DNA of 64,000 nt from Mycobacterium sp. SMC-8. Its GTDB lineage: Bacteria; Actinomycetota; Actinomycetes; Mycobacteriales; Mycobacteriaceae. Shown in pieces: positions 16,414-25,127 of this stretch. The notes below the pieces were generated by a model. The model saw nothing but the letters and a program-made list of their open reading frames with translations, did no database searches and was not told the origin of the DNA. The translations under genes and the position numbers were made by a program. How positions within the stretch are numbered: position 1 is the stretch's first letter; each line of letters starts with the position of its first letter. The stretch spans positions 3,844,001-3,908,000 of the forward strand of contig NZ_CP079865.1 of assembly GCF_025263565.1 (NCBI RefSeq). The letters are read 5' to 3'.

Positions 16414-17322
16414 ATGGCCAAACCCGCACTGCCGATTGACAAGCAGATCGAGCTGCTGGTCCAACGAGGACTGCCCATCCCGCTGCCACCGGACGACGAT
16501 TACGAGCAGCGCAAGGCCGAGTACCACGCAGCGGTACGCCTGCTGATCGACAACAACTACTACCGACTCTCGGGTTACTGGAGATACTTCCAGGTCCGGC
16601 CCGGACACGGGGACAACCGGTTCACCGCCGGCGGCACCGTGGCACAGATCACTGCGACCTACACTTTCGACCACGAACTTCGCTGCATCCTGATGGAGGG
16701 ACTGTCGATCCTGGAAGTGACCTTCCGTTCGCGCTTTGCCTACTACATCGCAATGCATATGCCGGTGGATAGCTATCTGGAACCGGCGTCCTACATCGAC
16801 AGGCGAGACCGCTACGGCAACGTTCTTCGCGATTTGCTGATCGCCGACATCCACGACGAACTCACCCGCTCAAAAGAGAAATTCGTGGCGCATCACACCG
16901 CAAAGAACGAGACGCCGCCGGTATGGGCAGCGGTGGAGGTGTTCAGCTTCGGAACACTGTCGAAGATGTATGGACTGCTCGATCAGCACACCGTGCGCAC
17001 CGCCGTGTGCAAAACCTTCGGGTTTCCCCACTCCGGATTTACCGCATCACTCATGAGATCGATGGTCGTCCTGCGCAACATCTGCGCTCACCACTCACGT
17101 GTATGGCATCGCGTTCCCGACGTCCCGCCACCAGTACTCAACAAATTCAAGCACGTCGAGCCGCAGCTATATCAGACAGCCTCACCATGGGCATGGCTGG
17201 TGATGCTCGCCGACCTCGTCGACACCATCCGCAGGGACAAAACGTACTCGTCAAAGTTGTGGGCACACATCGACTCTCGGCCCGATCTCCGCGACGGGTA
17301 CCAATATCCACGACACACCTGA
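16414..17322 (+). CDS. abiF: AbiF/Abi_2-family HEPN abortive-infection protein
   Basis: A 302-residue protein of the Abi_2 (AbiD/AbiF) family, predicted HEPN-type RNase that halts growth during phage infection. Seen: N-terminal KQIELLVQRGLPI, then LLIDNNYYRLSGYWRYFQ (the family NYYRLSGY motif), TFDHELRCILMEGLSILEV and FRSRFAYYIA, and the C-terminal HEPN motif LRNICAHHSRVWHR with R221 and H226 (Rx4H). ATG 16414 was chosen over an in-frame TTG at 16396 because the family-like sequence begins there and a -10 box sits just upstream. The structured RNA 20 bases upstream completes a likely RNA toxin-antitoxin or defence module. Carried as AICE cargo. Confidence 0.9.
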   Translation: MAKPALPIDKQIELLVQRGLPIPLPPDDDYEQRKAEYHAAVRLLIDNNYYRLSGYWRYFQVRPGHGDNRFTAGGTVAQITATYTFDHELRCILMEGLSILEVTFRSRFAYYIAMHMPVDSYLEPASYIDRRDRYGNVLRDLLIADIHDELTRSKEKFVAHHTAKNETPPVWAAVEVFSFGTLSKMYGLLDQHTVRTAVCKTFGFPHSGFTASLMRSMVVLRNICAHHSRVWHRVPDVPPPVLNKFKHVEPQLYQTASPWAWLVMLADLVDTIRRDKTYSSKLWAHIDSRPDLRDGYQYPRHT

Positions 17323-17515
17323 AACGTTCGGCAAGCGGAGGGTTCCCAGTGGAGTGTTTCTGGGGCGCAAGCAAAGCCGCACGAGAAGCGCGTCGATACG
17401 TGTCAATCGTCGCCGACCTGGCCAGCCGCTCGCTCGGTGGGCGCGTCCCCGGGCGAACTGGCGATCGACCGACGCTGGCTCAAATCCGAGAAGCCAACGG
17501 CACGCCGAACGACAT

Positions 17516-18955
17516 CTAGATGCGCCACGCTGGCTGGACGCGATTGATGTCGAGGCTGCGCGAGCCGGGGTTGCCGGGTGCGATGACGGCGTGATCGAGC
17601 ACTGATTTGATGATGGCTTGTTGGCGGTCGATGTCGAGGTCGTCCCATTGGCCGCGCAGCACCTCGCCGCAGCCAGCCAGATCCACCACCGAGCTAGTGT
17701 CGGTAGCGTGCGCGATGTCGCGGCGAGCCTGGGCGATCCGCTCGGTGATGGGGTCGCGGGCGGCAATCCATTCCCGCGCAGACACCGCGCCGGCGGCATA
17801 CAGTCCGGCAAGCTCATCCAAGCGGGCCTGGTCGGCTTCCAGCTGGGTCGCCAATGCGGCGACATCAGCATCCACACTGGACTTACCTGCCAATGCCTCC
17901 GCGAGCTGCGGGGAGTCCAACCGGGTCAACACAGCATCAGTGAGCAGTTCCTCGACCGGCGACGCCACCACCGTCAGACGGCCGCAGCCGCCGTGATCGG
18001 GGCCTTTCAAACACACGTAGCGGCGGACCCGGTTGTCTGGATTGCTGTGGCGTGCTTGGGAAAACAATCGATTCCCGCAGCGCCCGCAGCGCAACATGCC
18101 CGACAGAAGGTAGGTGCGTGGGGCGCGGGTTTTGGTCAGTGCCCGGGTCGCCATGCGGGCCAAGATGCGGTCGCGTTCGGCCGGAGTGATGATCGCTGTC
18201 CAGGTCGCGGGGCCGATCACCTCGCCGTGGTGCTCGCGCAGGCCAGCGATACGCCCGGAGGTAAGGATTTGGCGTACCGCGGAGGTCTGCCACGACTTCG
18301 CGACGGCCGGGGCAATGCCGGCATCGTTGAGCCAGATGGTCAATGACCGGATCGAGGCGCCGGCCAGGTAGCGGTCGACCATCTCGCGAATGACCTTGGC
18401 CTCAGCGTCGCGCAGGGTGATCTTGTCGGACTCGTACCCGAATGGGCGTACCGAGCCGTGCGGCAGTCCTTGTTCGGCGTTCTGCAACAGCTTGCGACGC
18501 ACGCGGGCGGATTTGCGCCCGGATTCTTTGGCAGCAAACGCGGCAAAGATGCGGGCCATGAACAGCCCGTCATCATTACCCAGGTCAATGTCGGCGGTCA
18601 CGGTAGCGACATCGCGCACGCCCGACGATTCACACAGCGTCACGAATTCTTCCAGTTCGACTGGCCGGCGGTGCAGCCGATCGAGGTTGTACACGATCAC
18701 CGCATCCCGGGCACCGGATGTCAGGTCGGCCAACATGCGGGCATACTCGCGGCGCGGCTTACCGGAGTAGGCCGAAACGTCGTTGTCGACATATTCATCG
18801 CCGATCGGCCAGCCCCGATCGGCGGCGAGCTTGCGGCAATCTTCCAACTGCCGCGCCACCCCGAGCCCGGTGCCCTCCACATCCGCCGAAATTCGGGCAT
18901 AGATCGCCACTGACCGCACCCCGACGCGCTGACCTGGACTCTTTACCTTCGCCAT
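17516..18955 (-). CDS. Large serine integrase
   Basis: Site-specific recombinase of 479 residues, the element's integrase, similar in layout to the phiRv1 integrase that targets 13E12 repeat genes. The resolvase domain carries the nucleophile in AIYARISADVEG (Ser near residue 24), then LDRLHRRPVELEEF and ESGRKSARVRRK. The recombinase domain follows, then a zinc ribbon MLRCGRCGNRLFS with the distal cysteines in VCLKGPDHGGCG, and a coiled-coil segment rich in A, E and R. The start is only about 15 bases from the right border, so in the integrated form its promoter would lie across the junction. In the excised circle it would be driven by the left end. No excision factor is obvious. Confidence 0.93.
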   Translation of the reverse strand: MAKVKSPGQRVGVRSVAIYARISADVEGTGLGVARQLEDCRKLAADRGWPIGDEYVDNDVSAYSGKPRREYARMLADLTSGARDAVIVYNLDRLHRRPVELEEFVTLCESSGVRDVATVTADIDLGNDDGLFMARIFAAFAAKESGRKSARVRRKLLQNAEQGLPHGSVRPFGYESDKITLRDAEAKVIREMVDRYLAGASIRSLTIWLNDAGIAPAVAKSWQTSAVRQILTSGRIAGLREHHGEVIGPATWTAIITPAERDRILARMATRALTKTRAPRTYLLSGMLRCGRCGNRLFSQARHSNPDNRVRRYVCLKGPDHGGCGRLTVVASPVEELLTDAVLTRLDSPQLAEALAGKSSVDADVAALATQLEADQARLDELAGLYAAGAVSAREWIAARDPITERIAQARRDIAHATDTSSVVDLAGCGEVLRGQWDDLDIDRQQAIIKSVLDHAVIAPGNPGSRSLDINRVQPAWRI

Positions 18956-18970
18956 GAGGGTAGTTTACTA
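18947..18970. other. Element right end, att half-site
   Basis: GTTTACTAG at 18963-18971 mirrors CCAGTAAAG at the left end of the element. The adjoining TAG supplies the stop codon that now ends the HNH gene. Half-site assignment is inferred. Confidence 0.5.
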
Positions 18971-20194
18971 GCACCTAAGCTTTGACGCGTGCGTGGGCCC
19001 GACAGGGTGCGGGACGGTGTGGTCGATGTCAGCGGTGGTGGCAGGTTGGTCGCAGCCGGGGAAGCGACAGGTCAGATCGCGGCAACGCACGAACTCAGCA
19101 AGCGCGGCCGACGGGGTGTAGCGAGGCTGCGGCCCGGAATTGCCGGGGTGGACGACTTCGCGGATTTTGGCGCCGTCGAGCATGGCGTCGAAGAACGGCG
19201 CAGGCATGAACCCGGCCCCGAAGATATAGCCCGAGCGCCCCGGGACCAGGGTGGGTGCGCTGCGCCGCGGTGTGGCCGCCGTGCCCCCACCCCGCGGCCC
19301 GTCAGACTCGGCGCCGCCGGGCGGGTCGTCGCGCAGTTCGGCGGGCGCCCGGTCGGTGTCTGCCTGCTGCTTGGTGGTGTGGTCGGTGAGGGCGTAGACG
19401 ATGATCTCGCGCACTGGGCGGGGGTTGGTGGCAGCCTCGCAATCACCGTTGCCGCAGCGGCAGGCCAGGGTGGTGATCCCGTGGAACAGGGCGGCCAGGG
19501 CGTCCTTGCGGCGGTCGTCGAGGGTGCGGGGATCGGCGTCGCAGACGCTGTAGGCCATCGCGGTCAGGGTGCGTTCCCCAGCAGCGGCGTCACCGTCGAA
19601 CATCCGCGCCCACACCGTGGTGAACCCAGGCGCGTCACCGAGGTTGCCGAACTCGATCGTGCGCCCCAAGTCGCCTCCACGGCTTTGGCGCACGGCGTCG
19701 GGGTCGTGGCGTTCGACGATGGTGTCGATCTCGGCTTCGGTCTTTTTCACCGACAACGGTCCCCAGCCGAGGATGTCGGCGGCCAGATCGGCGTCGACGG
19801 CGGCGATCAAGTCCGGGTCGGTGATCAGGTCGGTGCGGGTGATGATCGCGCGCACCAACATCTCGCTGATCAGCCCCTGCAGGAACAGCGCCCCGAGTTT
19901 GGGGAGGCGGTCGCGCAGCTCCACCGCGCGGTAGGCCTGGTGCAGCGCCAACCCGTGGGTGATCCGATACGCCGCGGCCAGTTCGGCGGTGACCGCGGCT
20001 TCGGGGTCGACCCACCAGTCCAGTCGGTCTTCGGGGGCGAGGTCGACGCGGCGGGTGAACAGTTCGGCCATCACCGCCAGCTTGCGGGCACACACCGCGT
20101 TCTCCATCCGCGAGGTGGTCGCGGCGGCGTCGATGAGCTCGGCATCCGAGAGCCCGGTGAGCTGGCCGGGCTCCGGAACCGATACTTCGAACAT
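18968..20194 (-). pseudogene. DUF222/13E12 HNH endonuclease, 3' end lost at att site
   Basis: Mycobacterial 13E12-repeat-family protein: an N-terminal DUF222 helical domain (SDAELIDAAATTSRMENAVC...) followed by an HNH nuclease. The HNH part begins normally (CRDLTCRFPGCDQP, DIDHTVPHPVGPTHAS) but stops eight residues later at KLRC, just where the family continues LCRxHHxxK. The final histidines needed for catalysis are missing, and the stop codon comes from the mobile element. ATG 20194 was chosen over the far upstream start because the family N-terminus begins near it. The missing 3' part is nowhere in the window. Confidence 0.88.
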
Positions 20195-20316
20195 GTGTGC
20201 GATTCTACCGGCGGGCTGTGACGAATCAGGTCGGTAGTTGGCCGGCTGTGAACCGATTCGCCAATTGTGGATAAGCATGCGTGAAGCGCCTGGCGGGCAC
20301 CGAAACCGAAGCGTGA

Positions 20317-21249
20317 TCAGAGCTGGGGAATCACTTCCCCTGCCAGCAGTTCGAGCGTTTGATCGGAACCCCGATCGTGCGTGAAAAGCACGATCTGCCC
20401 GAAGCCCATCTCGACCAGCGCCCCGAGCCGATCGACCATCACTGCCGGCGTGCCGATCAAGTCGGTGTCGTGTAGCCCGAAACCTTCACCACCGAACCGC
20501 TTTTCCGCCAGGCCTCGCACCTTCGGCAGCGCGGCGTCGTCCGGCGCGAGTGCCATCACGGCCTCGATGGAGAGCGTGATGGTGTCCGGGTCGCGGCCGA
20601 CGTCGTCGCAGATGGACCGCAGGGCCGCGATCTTCTCCTTGATCTGGCCCAGTGCGTAGGTCGGTACGTTCCACACGTCGGCATATCGCGCCACCAGAGG
20701 GAGCGTGAACTTCTCGCCGACGCCGCCCACGACGATGGGGGGCCGCGGCTGCTGCACCGCTCCCGGTTTGATCGGCATGTCGGGCACGGTGAAATGCTTG
20801 CCCGCAAAGTCGATCCGCTCGTCGGTGAAGGCCTGATGCAAGATCTGCAATGTCTCGCCGAGCTGTTCGGAGCGTTCGGCGAAGGTGCCCCACGGCAGAC
20901 CGGCCCGGCGGTGTTCGTCCTCGATCGATCCGCTGCCGATGCCCAGGCTCAGCCGGCCGCCGGAGATCTGATCCAGCGTGGTGGCCATCTTGGCCAGCGT
21001 GACCGGATGCCGAAACTGATTGCACAGCACCATATGTCCGACCCGCAGACGGTCGGTGCGGCTGAGCAGCGCGGTGGCCAGCGTCCAGGCCTCCATCGAC
21101 GGATAGTCGGGCATGCCGGGCCCGTACAGGTGGTCGTAGAGCCACAGCGATTCGATCCCGAGTTCTTCGCAGCGTCGGGCGCGGTGCAACACCTCGTCGA
21201 ATGAGAAGCCCATTTGAGGCAGGTAGATGCCGATCTCCGGCCTGCTCAT
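20317..21249 (-). CDS. F420-dependent LLM-class oxidoreductase
   Basis: Luciferase-like monooxygenase fold, 310 residues, TIGR-type F420 or FMN enzyme. Seen: start MSRPEIGIYLPQMG, ARRCEELGIESLWLYDHL, GHMVLCNQFRHPVTLAKM, the family signature LDQISGGRLSLGIGSGS and PPIVVGGVGEKF. The start at 21249 was chosen because the barrel begins there; the longer frame to 21372 runs into the opposite gene's upstream region. It is divergent from a second LLM gene, with a palindrome between them. The substrate is unknown. Confidence 0.85.
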   Translation of the reverse strand: MSRPEIGIYLPQMGFSFDEVLHRARRCEELGIESLWLYDHLYGPGMPDYPSMEAWTLATALLSRTDRLRVGHMVLCNQFRHPVTLAKMATTLDQISGGRLSLGIGSGSIEDEHRRAGLPWGTFAERSEQLGETLQILHQAFTDERIDFAGKHFTVPDMPIKPGAVQQPRPPIVVGGVGEKFTLPLVARYADVWNVPTYALGQIKEKIAALRSICDDVGRDPDTITLSIEAVMALAPDDAALPKVRGLAEKRFGGEGFGLHDTDLIGTPAVMVDRLGALVEMGFGQIVLFTHDRGSDQTLELLAGEVIPQL

Positions 21250-21301
21250 CACCCTCCCCATCGACAGTGCTGTACTTTCGGTCGCCTGCATGGTAACGAC
21301 A

Positions 21302-21318
21302 TTCTCGCAAAGTGAGAA
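21302..21318. promoter_or_regulatory. Palindrome between divergent LLM genes
   Basis: TTCTC-GCAAAGT-GAGAA, an interrupted palindrome with 12 of 14 outer positions complementary, in the 106-base gap between divergent starts. Resembles a TetR-type operator; no regulator gene is adjacent. Confidence 0.35.
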
Positions 21319-21355
21319 GCAAATTCTGACGACGACGAGACGTAAAGGGCTGCCC

Positions 21356-22273
21356 ATGCGGTTCGCGATCACCCATCCGATGCACAGCCATCCCTACAAT
21401 CCCGAGCTCGTCACGGGCGCGGGGATCGCGAAGGTGGCCGCGGCCGCCGAGAAGGCAGGGTTCGCCGGCTTCGGCTTCACCGACCATCCCGCGCCGACCC
21501 AACGGTGGCTGGAGGCCGGTGGGCACGACGCACTCGATCCTTTCGTGGCGATGGGATTCGCCGCCGCCCACACCACGACGCTGCGGCTGATCCCCAACAT
21601 CGTGGTGCTGCCGTACCGCAACCCCTTTGTCGTGGCCAAAGCCGGTGCGACGCTGGACCTGATCTCCGAAGGCAGGTTCACCCTCGCGGTGGGCGTGGGC
21701 TACCTCAAGCGCGAATTCAGCGCCCTTGGTGTGGATTTCGACGAGCGGGCGGTACGCTTCGAAGAGGCGTTGCAGGTGATCCGCGAGGTCTGGACCACCG
21801 ATGACATCACCTTCGACGGCAAGCATTTCAGCGCCACAGGCATCACCGCGCATCCGAGGCCGGTCAGCGCTCCGCATCCGCCGATCTGGGTGGGTGGCAA
21901 CACCTCGGCCGCGCGGGCGCGCGTCGCGAGGTACGCGCAGGGCTGGTGTCCGTTCCGGGCCCCGGCTGTGCTGGCGCAGACCGCCCGTACGGCGCCGTTG
22001 GAGACGGTGGACCATCTCCAGGCCGGTGTGGACGATCTGCGCCGTCGCCTGGAGGGCGAGGGCCGCGATCCGTCGGACATCGACATCACGTTCACCAACG
22101 ATGCGGGTGGCGCTCCCGGTGCCGCGGACTTCAACGCCGACGAGTTCCTCTCCGGCGTCGCCGATCTCGAGAAGGCCGGAGTCACCTGGATTCAGGTGAG
22201 CGTGCCGGGGGACAGCCTCGCGCACACGCTGGAGGCCATCGAGGAGTTCGGCGGATCGGTCATCGGGGCGTAG
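21356..22273 (+). CDS. F420-dependent LLM-class oxidoreductase
   Basis: Luciferase-like enzyme, 305 residues. Seen: MRFAITHPMHSHPYNPELVT at the N-terminus, EKAGFAGFGFTDHPAPTQRW, RNPFVVAKAGATLDLISEGR followed by FTLAVGVGYLKREF, and PPIWVGGNTSAARARVARYA. This is the TIGR03619-like F420 group. Divergent from the other LLM gene; the ATG at 21356 begins the conserved barrel. Substrate unknown. Confidence 0.87.
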   Translation: MRFAITHPMHSHPYNPELVTGAGIAKVAAAAEKAGFAGFGFTDHPAPTQRWLEAGGHDALDPFVAMGFAAAHTTTLRLIPNIVVLPYRNPFVVAKAGATLDLISEGRFTLAVGVGYLKREFSALGVDFDERAVRFEEALQVIREVWTTDDITFDGKHFSATGITAHPRPVSAPHPPIWVGGNTSAARARVARYAQGWCPFRAPAVLAQTARTAPLETVDHLQAGVDDLRRRLEGEGRDPSDIDITFTNDAGGAPGAADFNADEFLSGVADLEKAGVTWIQVSVPGDSLAHTLEAIEEFGGSVIGA

Positions 22274-22303
22274 TAGCCGCGACACGCGTCGCATCGATGC
22301 CGG

Positions 22304-23320
22304 TCACCCGGCGACCTTGACAAGGGTCTTGCCGATGTTGGCTCCGGTGAACAAACCGTTGAGTGCGTCGACGCAGGACTCGATGCCGTCGAAGATGTGC
22401 TCGCGGTGGGTGATCAGCCCCTGCTCCTCCCAGCTCCGCAGCGCCGCGAACGCCTCGTCGAAGCGGCCCCATTCGTCGAGGGCGTTGAATCCCTGCATCA
22501 TCGCGGTCTTGGACAGCAGATTGACGTAGTTGGCCGGCCCCGGATGCTCACCGGTGAGGTAGCTGGAGATGACCCCGCAGAGCACCACCCGCGCCTTCTG
22601 GGCGAGCCGGCCGAGCACCGCGTCAAGGATCGGGCCGCCGACGTTGTCGAAATACACGTCGACCCCACGCGGGCAGTGCTCCCGCAGCGCCGCGCGCAGG
22701 TCGTCGTTGCGGTAGTCGATGCAGGCGTCGAAGCCGAAGTCCTCCACCACCGCACGGCATTTGTGCGGGCCGCCGGCGATGCCCACCACCCGCGCGCCCG
22801 CGATCTTGGCGATCTGCCCGGCGACCGAGCCGGTGGCCCCGGCGGCGGCCGACACCACGACCGTCTCGCCCGGTTGCGGACGTCCGATGCCCGTCATGCC
22901 GAAGTACGCGGTGGCGCCGGTGGGGCCGTAGATGGACATCACCGCGAGCTGATCCACCTGGTCGCCGGGGCCCGGCACCGGTGTGGTGAAGAGGTCGTCG
23001 CGGACGATCGTGTATTCCTGGAACCCGGTCAGCGTGGTCACGATGTCCCCGACCGCGTATGCGGCACAACGGGATTCGACGACCTCGCCGATCCCCGCCG
23101 CGCGGATCACCTCGCCGAGCTGCACCGGGGGAAGGTAGCTCGGCTGATCGTCGAGCCAGGTCCGCACCGCCGCATCGATGCCCACGTACGTCGTACGCAC
23201 CAGTGCCTCACCGTCGGCGGGTTCTGGCACGGGGGCGGTCACCAGTTCGGTGTCACCGGGGGCGACCAACCCGTGCGGTCGGTGGCGCAACACGATCTGT
23301 CGGTTCGTCAACGTCGACAC
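22304..23320 (-). CDS. MDR-family NADP-dependent oxidoreductase (LTB4DH-like)
   Basis: Medium-chain reductase of 338 residues, related to leukotriene B4 dehydrogenase/CurA double-bond reductases. Seen: PHGLVAPGDTELVTAPVP, VGIDAAVRTWLDD, the nucleotide loop VSAAAGATGSVAGQIAKIAG (AAxGxxG), the FGFDACIDYRND motif and VDVYFDNVGG. No zinc-site cysteines, consistent with a reductase. It lies convergent to the LLM gene and just downstream of a thioesterase gene on the same strand (46-base gap). The substrate is probably an enoyl compound, by family. Confidence 0.85.
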   Translation of the reverse strand: MSTLTNRQIVLRHRPHGLVAPGDTELVTAPVPEPADGEALVRTTYVGIDAAVRTWLDDQPSYLPPVQLGEVIRAAGIGEVVESRCAAYAVGDIVTTLTGFQEYTIVRDDLFTTPVPGPGDQVDQLAVMSIYGPTGATAYFGMTGIGRPQPGETVVVSAAAGATGSVAGQIAKIAGARVVGIAGGPHKCRAVVEDFGFDACIDYRNDDLRAALREHCPRGVDVYFDNVGGPILDAVLGRLAQKARVVLCGVISSYLTGEHPGPANYVNLLSKTAMMQGFNALDEWGRFDEAFAALRSWEEQGLITHREHIFDGIESCVDALNGLFTGANIGKTLVKVAG

Positions 23321-23366
23321 CCGGCCGAACCTACCGAAGCGACACTGCCGCCGAGCCCCTATCGGG

Positions 23367-24170
23367 TCACAACCGCCACAGCGCCTCCTGCGTCGTGGTG
23401 GCGATCAACGTGCCGGCGGTGTCGTAGAGCGAGCCCTGGACCAGGCCGCGGGAATCGCCGACGTTGAGCCGATGCACCTCGTAGCGGTGCCAGTTGTGCG
23501 GTGTGAAGGGCCGGTGGAACCACACTGAGTGGTCCAGGCTGGCCGCAAAGGTCCCCGACCCTGCTTCCGGCTCCAGCGGCGCCCCGGACGGCCGCGCCAC
23601 CGGCACCGGACCGAAGTCGGACAGGAACGTCAGCGTGCATGCCCGGATCAGCGGGTCGTCCTCGATCTCGTCGCGGGTGCGGATCCAGAACGGCGGTACC
23701 GCGAACACCGAATCGTCGTCGGGCCTGGTGCGGATGTCGAAGCGGTCGGCGAACTCGATGTCCGGTTCCTTGCCCCCTGCTTCGGTCAGGGTCACCGACT
23801 GCGCCGGGGTGGGGTGCTCATCGGGGCCGGGCTCGGGGACGTGGAACGACGCGATCATCTCCAGGATCACTGCGCCCTGCTGGATCGCGGTGACGCGGCG
23901 GGTGTCGAAGGAGCGCCCGTCCCGGGTGCGCTCCACGTGGAGTTCGACCTCGACCCCGTAGCGGCCGCCCCGCACGAAATACAGGTGTAGCGACTGAGGC
24001 AGCTTGCCGGCGCCGACCGTGGCGCCGGCCGCCGCCAGCGCCTGCGCGGCGATCAGACCGCCGAACAACCGCGACCCGGGACCGGCGGCCGCCGGGCAGG
24101 CCACAAATACGTCGTCGCGGCGATCGAACCGCACTAGATCGGCGATCCAGCTCTGTTTGACACCTGTCAC
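23367..24170 (-). CDS. tesB: Acyl-CoA thioesterase II (TesB family)
   Basis: Double-hotdog thioesterase, 267 residues, hydrolyses acyl-CoA. Seen: N-terminal hotdog with FGGLIAAQALAAAGATVG and SLHLYFVRGGRYGVEVE, C-terminal hotdog with FAASLDHSVWFHRPFTPHNW and DSRGLVQGSLYDTAGTLIAT, which is the TesB signature with its D-S/T-Q triad. It starts 12 bases downstream of the DUF427 gene end and may be cotranscribed with it and the MDR gene. Role: fatty-acid turnover. Confidence 0.92.
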   Translation of the reverse strand: MTGVKQSWIADLVRFDRRDDVFVACPAAAGPGSRLFGGLIAAQALAAAGATVGAGKLPQSLHLYFVRGGRYGVEVELHVERTRDGRSFDTRRVTAIQQGAVILEMIASFHVPEPGPDEHPTPAQSVTLTEAGGKEPDIEFADRFDIRTRPDDDSVFAVPPFWIRTRDEIEDDPLIRACTLTFLSDFGPVPVARPSGAPLEPEAGSGTFAASLDHSVWFHRPFTPHNWHRYEVHRLNVGDSRGLVQGSLYDTAGTLIATTTQEALWRL

Positions 24171-24182
24171 AAGACGTCGACC

Positions 24183-24872
24183 CTAGCGGGCCGCAACTGA
24201 TCCCGGCAGGTCGGCGGTCATGTCGACCTTGTCGCCGTCGAAACTGAGCATGTCTTTGATTCCCAGGCTCTCGGGCAGCGGGTCCGCATAGCTCCACGCC
24301 ACGTCCTCCACGACGGTCCCCTCGACGACCGCGGTCCAGTACGTGGCGTAGCCCTTGTAGTTGCAGTAACTGGTGGTGTCCGACCGCCGCAGCGCGTCCG
24401 TTCGGACGAACGCCGGGGCCACGTAGAGCAGAGGCTGCAGCGCCGTCTCGAACACGATCACCGTGTCGTCGGTATCGACGAGCGTGCTGCCCCCGACGGC
24501 CACCCGCAGACTCCGTGCGGTGGGGCGGCAGTCCACCCGGTGGTACGGGTTGGGCGGGTAGTGCACCAGCCGGCGCCCCTCTTCCAGCCAGGTGTCGACC
24601 GCGGTCCAGGCCACCACGACATAACCGGGCAGCTCCGGAACCGGCGTGCTCGGCAGCTCGCCGATGTCGGCGGATCGGAACGCGTAGCTCAGCGGCGCAC
24701 CCCTACGGTGCACCATCCACGCGTCCTCGGTGTCGATCACCGGACGGTTGTCGAGAAACGCCTGCACGCGCCGCGGATGCGGCTCAAGGTAGACCAGGTC
24801 TCCGGCGACCGGCGGACTGAACCGACCGGCACGCTCCCGGCTGAGTGGACCGTGCCCGGCCACCAGGCTCAT
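24183..24872 (-). CDS. DUF427 domain protein
   Basis: Protein of about 229 residues with two DUF427 beta-barrel repeats. Seen: LVYLEPHPRRVQAFLDNRPV and the second repeat with CNYKGYATYWTAVVEG and DVAWSYADPLPE, the YKG...W...W.Y pattern of the family. No known reaction. The start MSLVAGHG at 24872 was preferred to 24905. It heads a likely operon with tesB and the MDR reductase and is divergent from the WS/DGAT gene. Confidence 0.82.
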   Translation of the reverse strand: MSLVAGHGPLSRERAGRFSPPVAGDLVYLEPHPRRVQAFLDNRPVIDTEDAWMVHRRGAPLSYAFRSADIGELPSTPVPELPGYVVVAWTAVDTWLEEGRRLVHYPPNPYHRVDCRPTARSLRVAVGGSTLVDTDDTVIVFETALQPLLYVAPAFVRTDALRRSDTTSYCNYKGYATYWTAVVEGTVVEDVAWSYADPLPESLGIKDMLSFDGDKVDMTADLPGSVAAR

Positions 24873-24940
24873 CGAAATTCCCCGGCCCCAACAACTCTCG
24901 GACAAATCACAGCGGTTTCCCTTCGCTCGGCGACGTCCTG

Positions 24941-24960
24941 CAGGAGTTTACAAACTCCTG
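24941..24960. promoter_or_regulatory. 20-bp palindrome between DUF427 and WS/DGAT genes
   Basis: CAGGAGTTT-AC-AAACTCCTG, perfect 9-bp arms with a two-base centre, in the divergent promoter region. A good operator shape for a dimeric (TetR-like) repressor serving both directions. The regulator is not identified. Confidence 0.45.
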
Positions 24961-25127
24961 GTGGATTGTCACAGCAGCGTCCCTCTTCGAGGGCCCGGAC
25001 GGTGAGACATTCCTGACATCGCCCCCGCGGGAACGGCGATTCGGGCGACCGCGGACCGGCGAAGTGGCGAAAATCGACGAAACGGGTACCACGTTGCAGG
25101 CCGGGTGGACGACGAACGAGGTGGCGG

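Larger units (their letters stand above)
6077..18970. mobile_element. AICE-type integrative conjugative element
   Basis: A 12.9-kb element with the AICE toolkit: serine integrase at the right end, RepSA-type initiator, FtsK/TraSA-like DNA translocase, Pra-like protein and XRE regulator. Cargo: creatininase, a WXG100/EspC-type secretion trio and AbiF with an RNA. Borders are inferred from abrupt loss of homology: rnpB stops at 6076, and the DUF222/HNH gene begins at 18971 on its minus strand. The two end sequences are imperfect inverted repeats of each other (CTTTACTGG read outward at the left, GTTTACTAG at the right), as the two half-sites of a serine-integrase attP should be. I found no direct repeat at the ends. 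Confidence 0.85.

Noticed and set aside
6077..18970. Direct-repeat attL/attR pair at the element ends
   Set aside because: I compared both borders in the same orientation and found no shared core beyond chance; only an inverted similarity exists.
22397..23467. Plus-strand frame opposite the MDR reductase
   Set aside because: Shadow of the reductase and start of tesB; histidine and arginine rich without domains.
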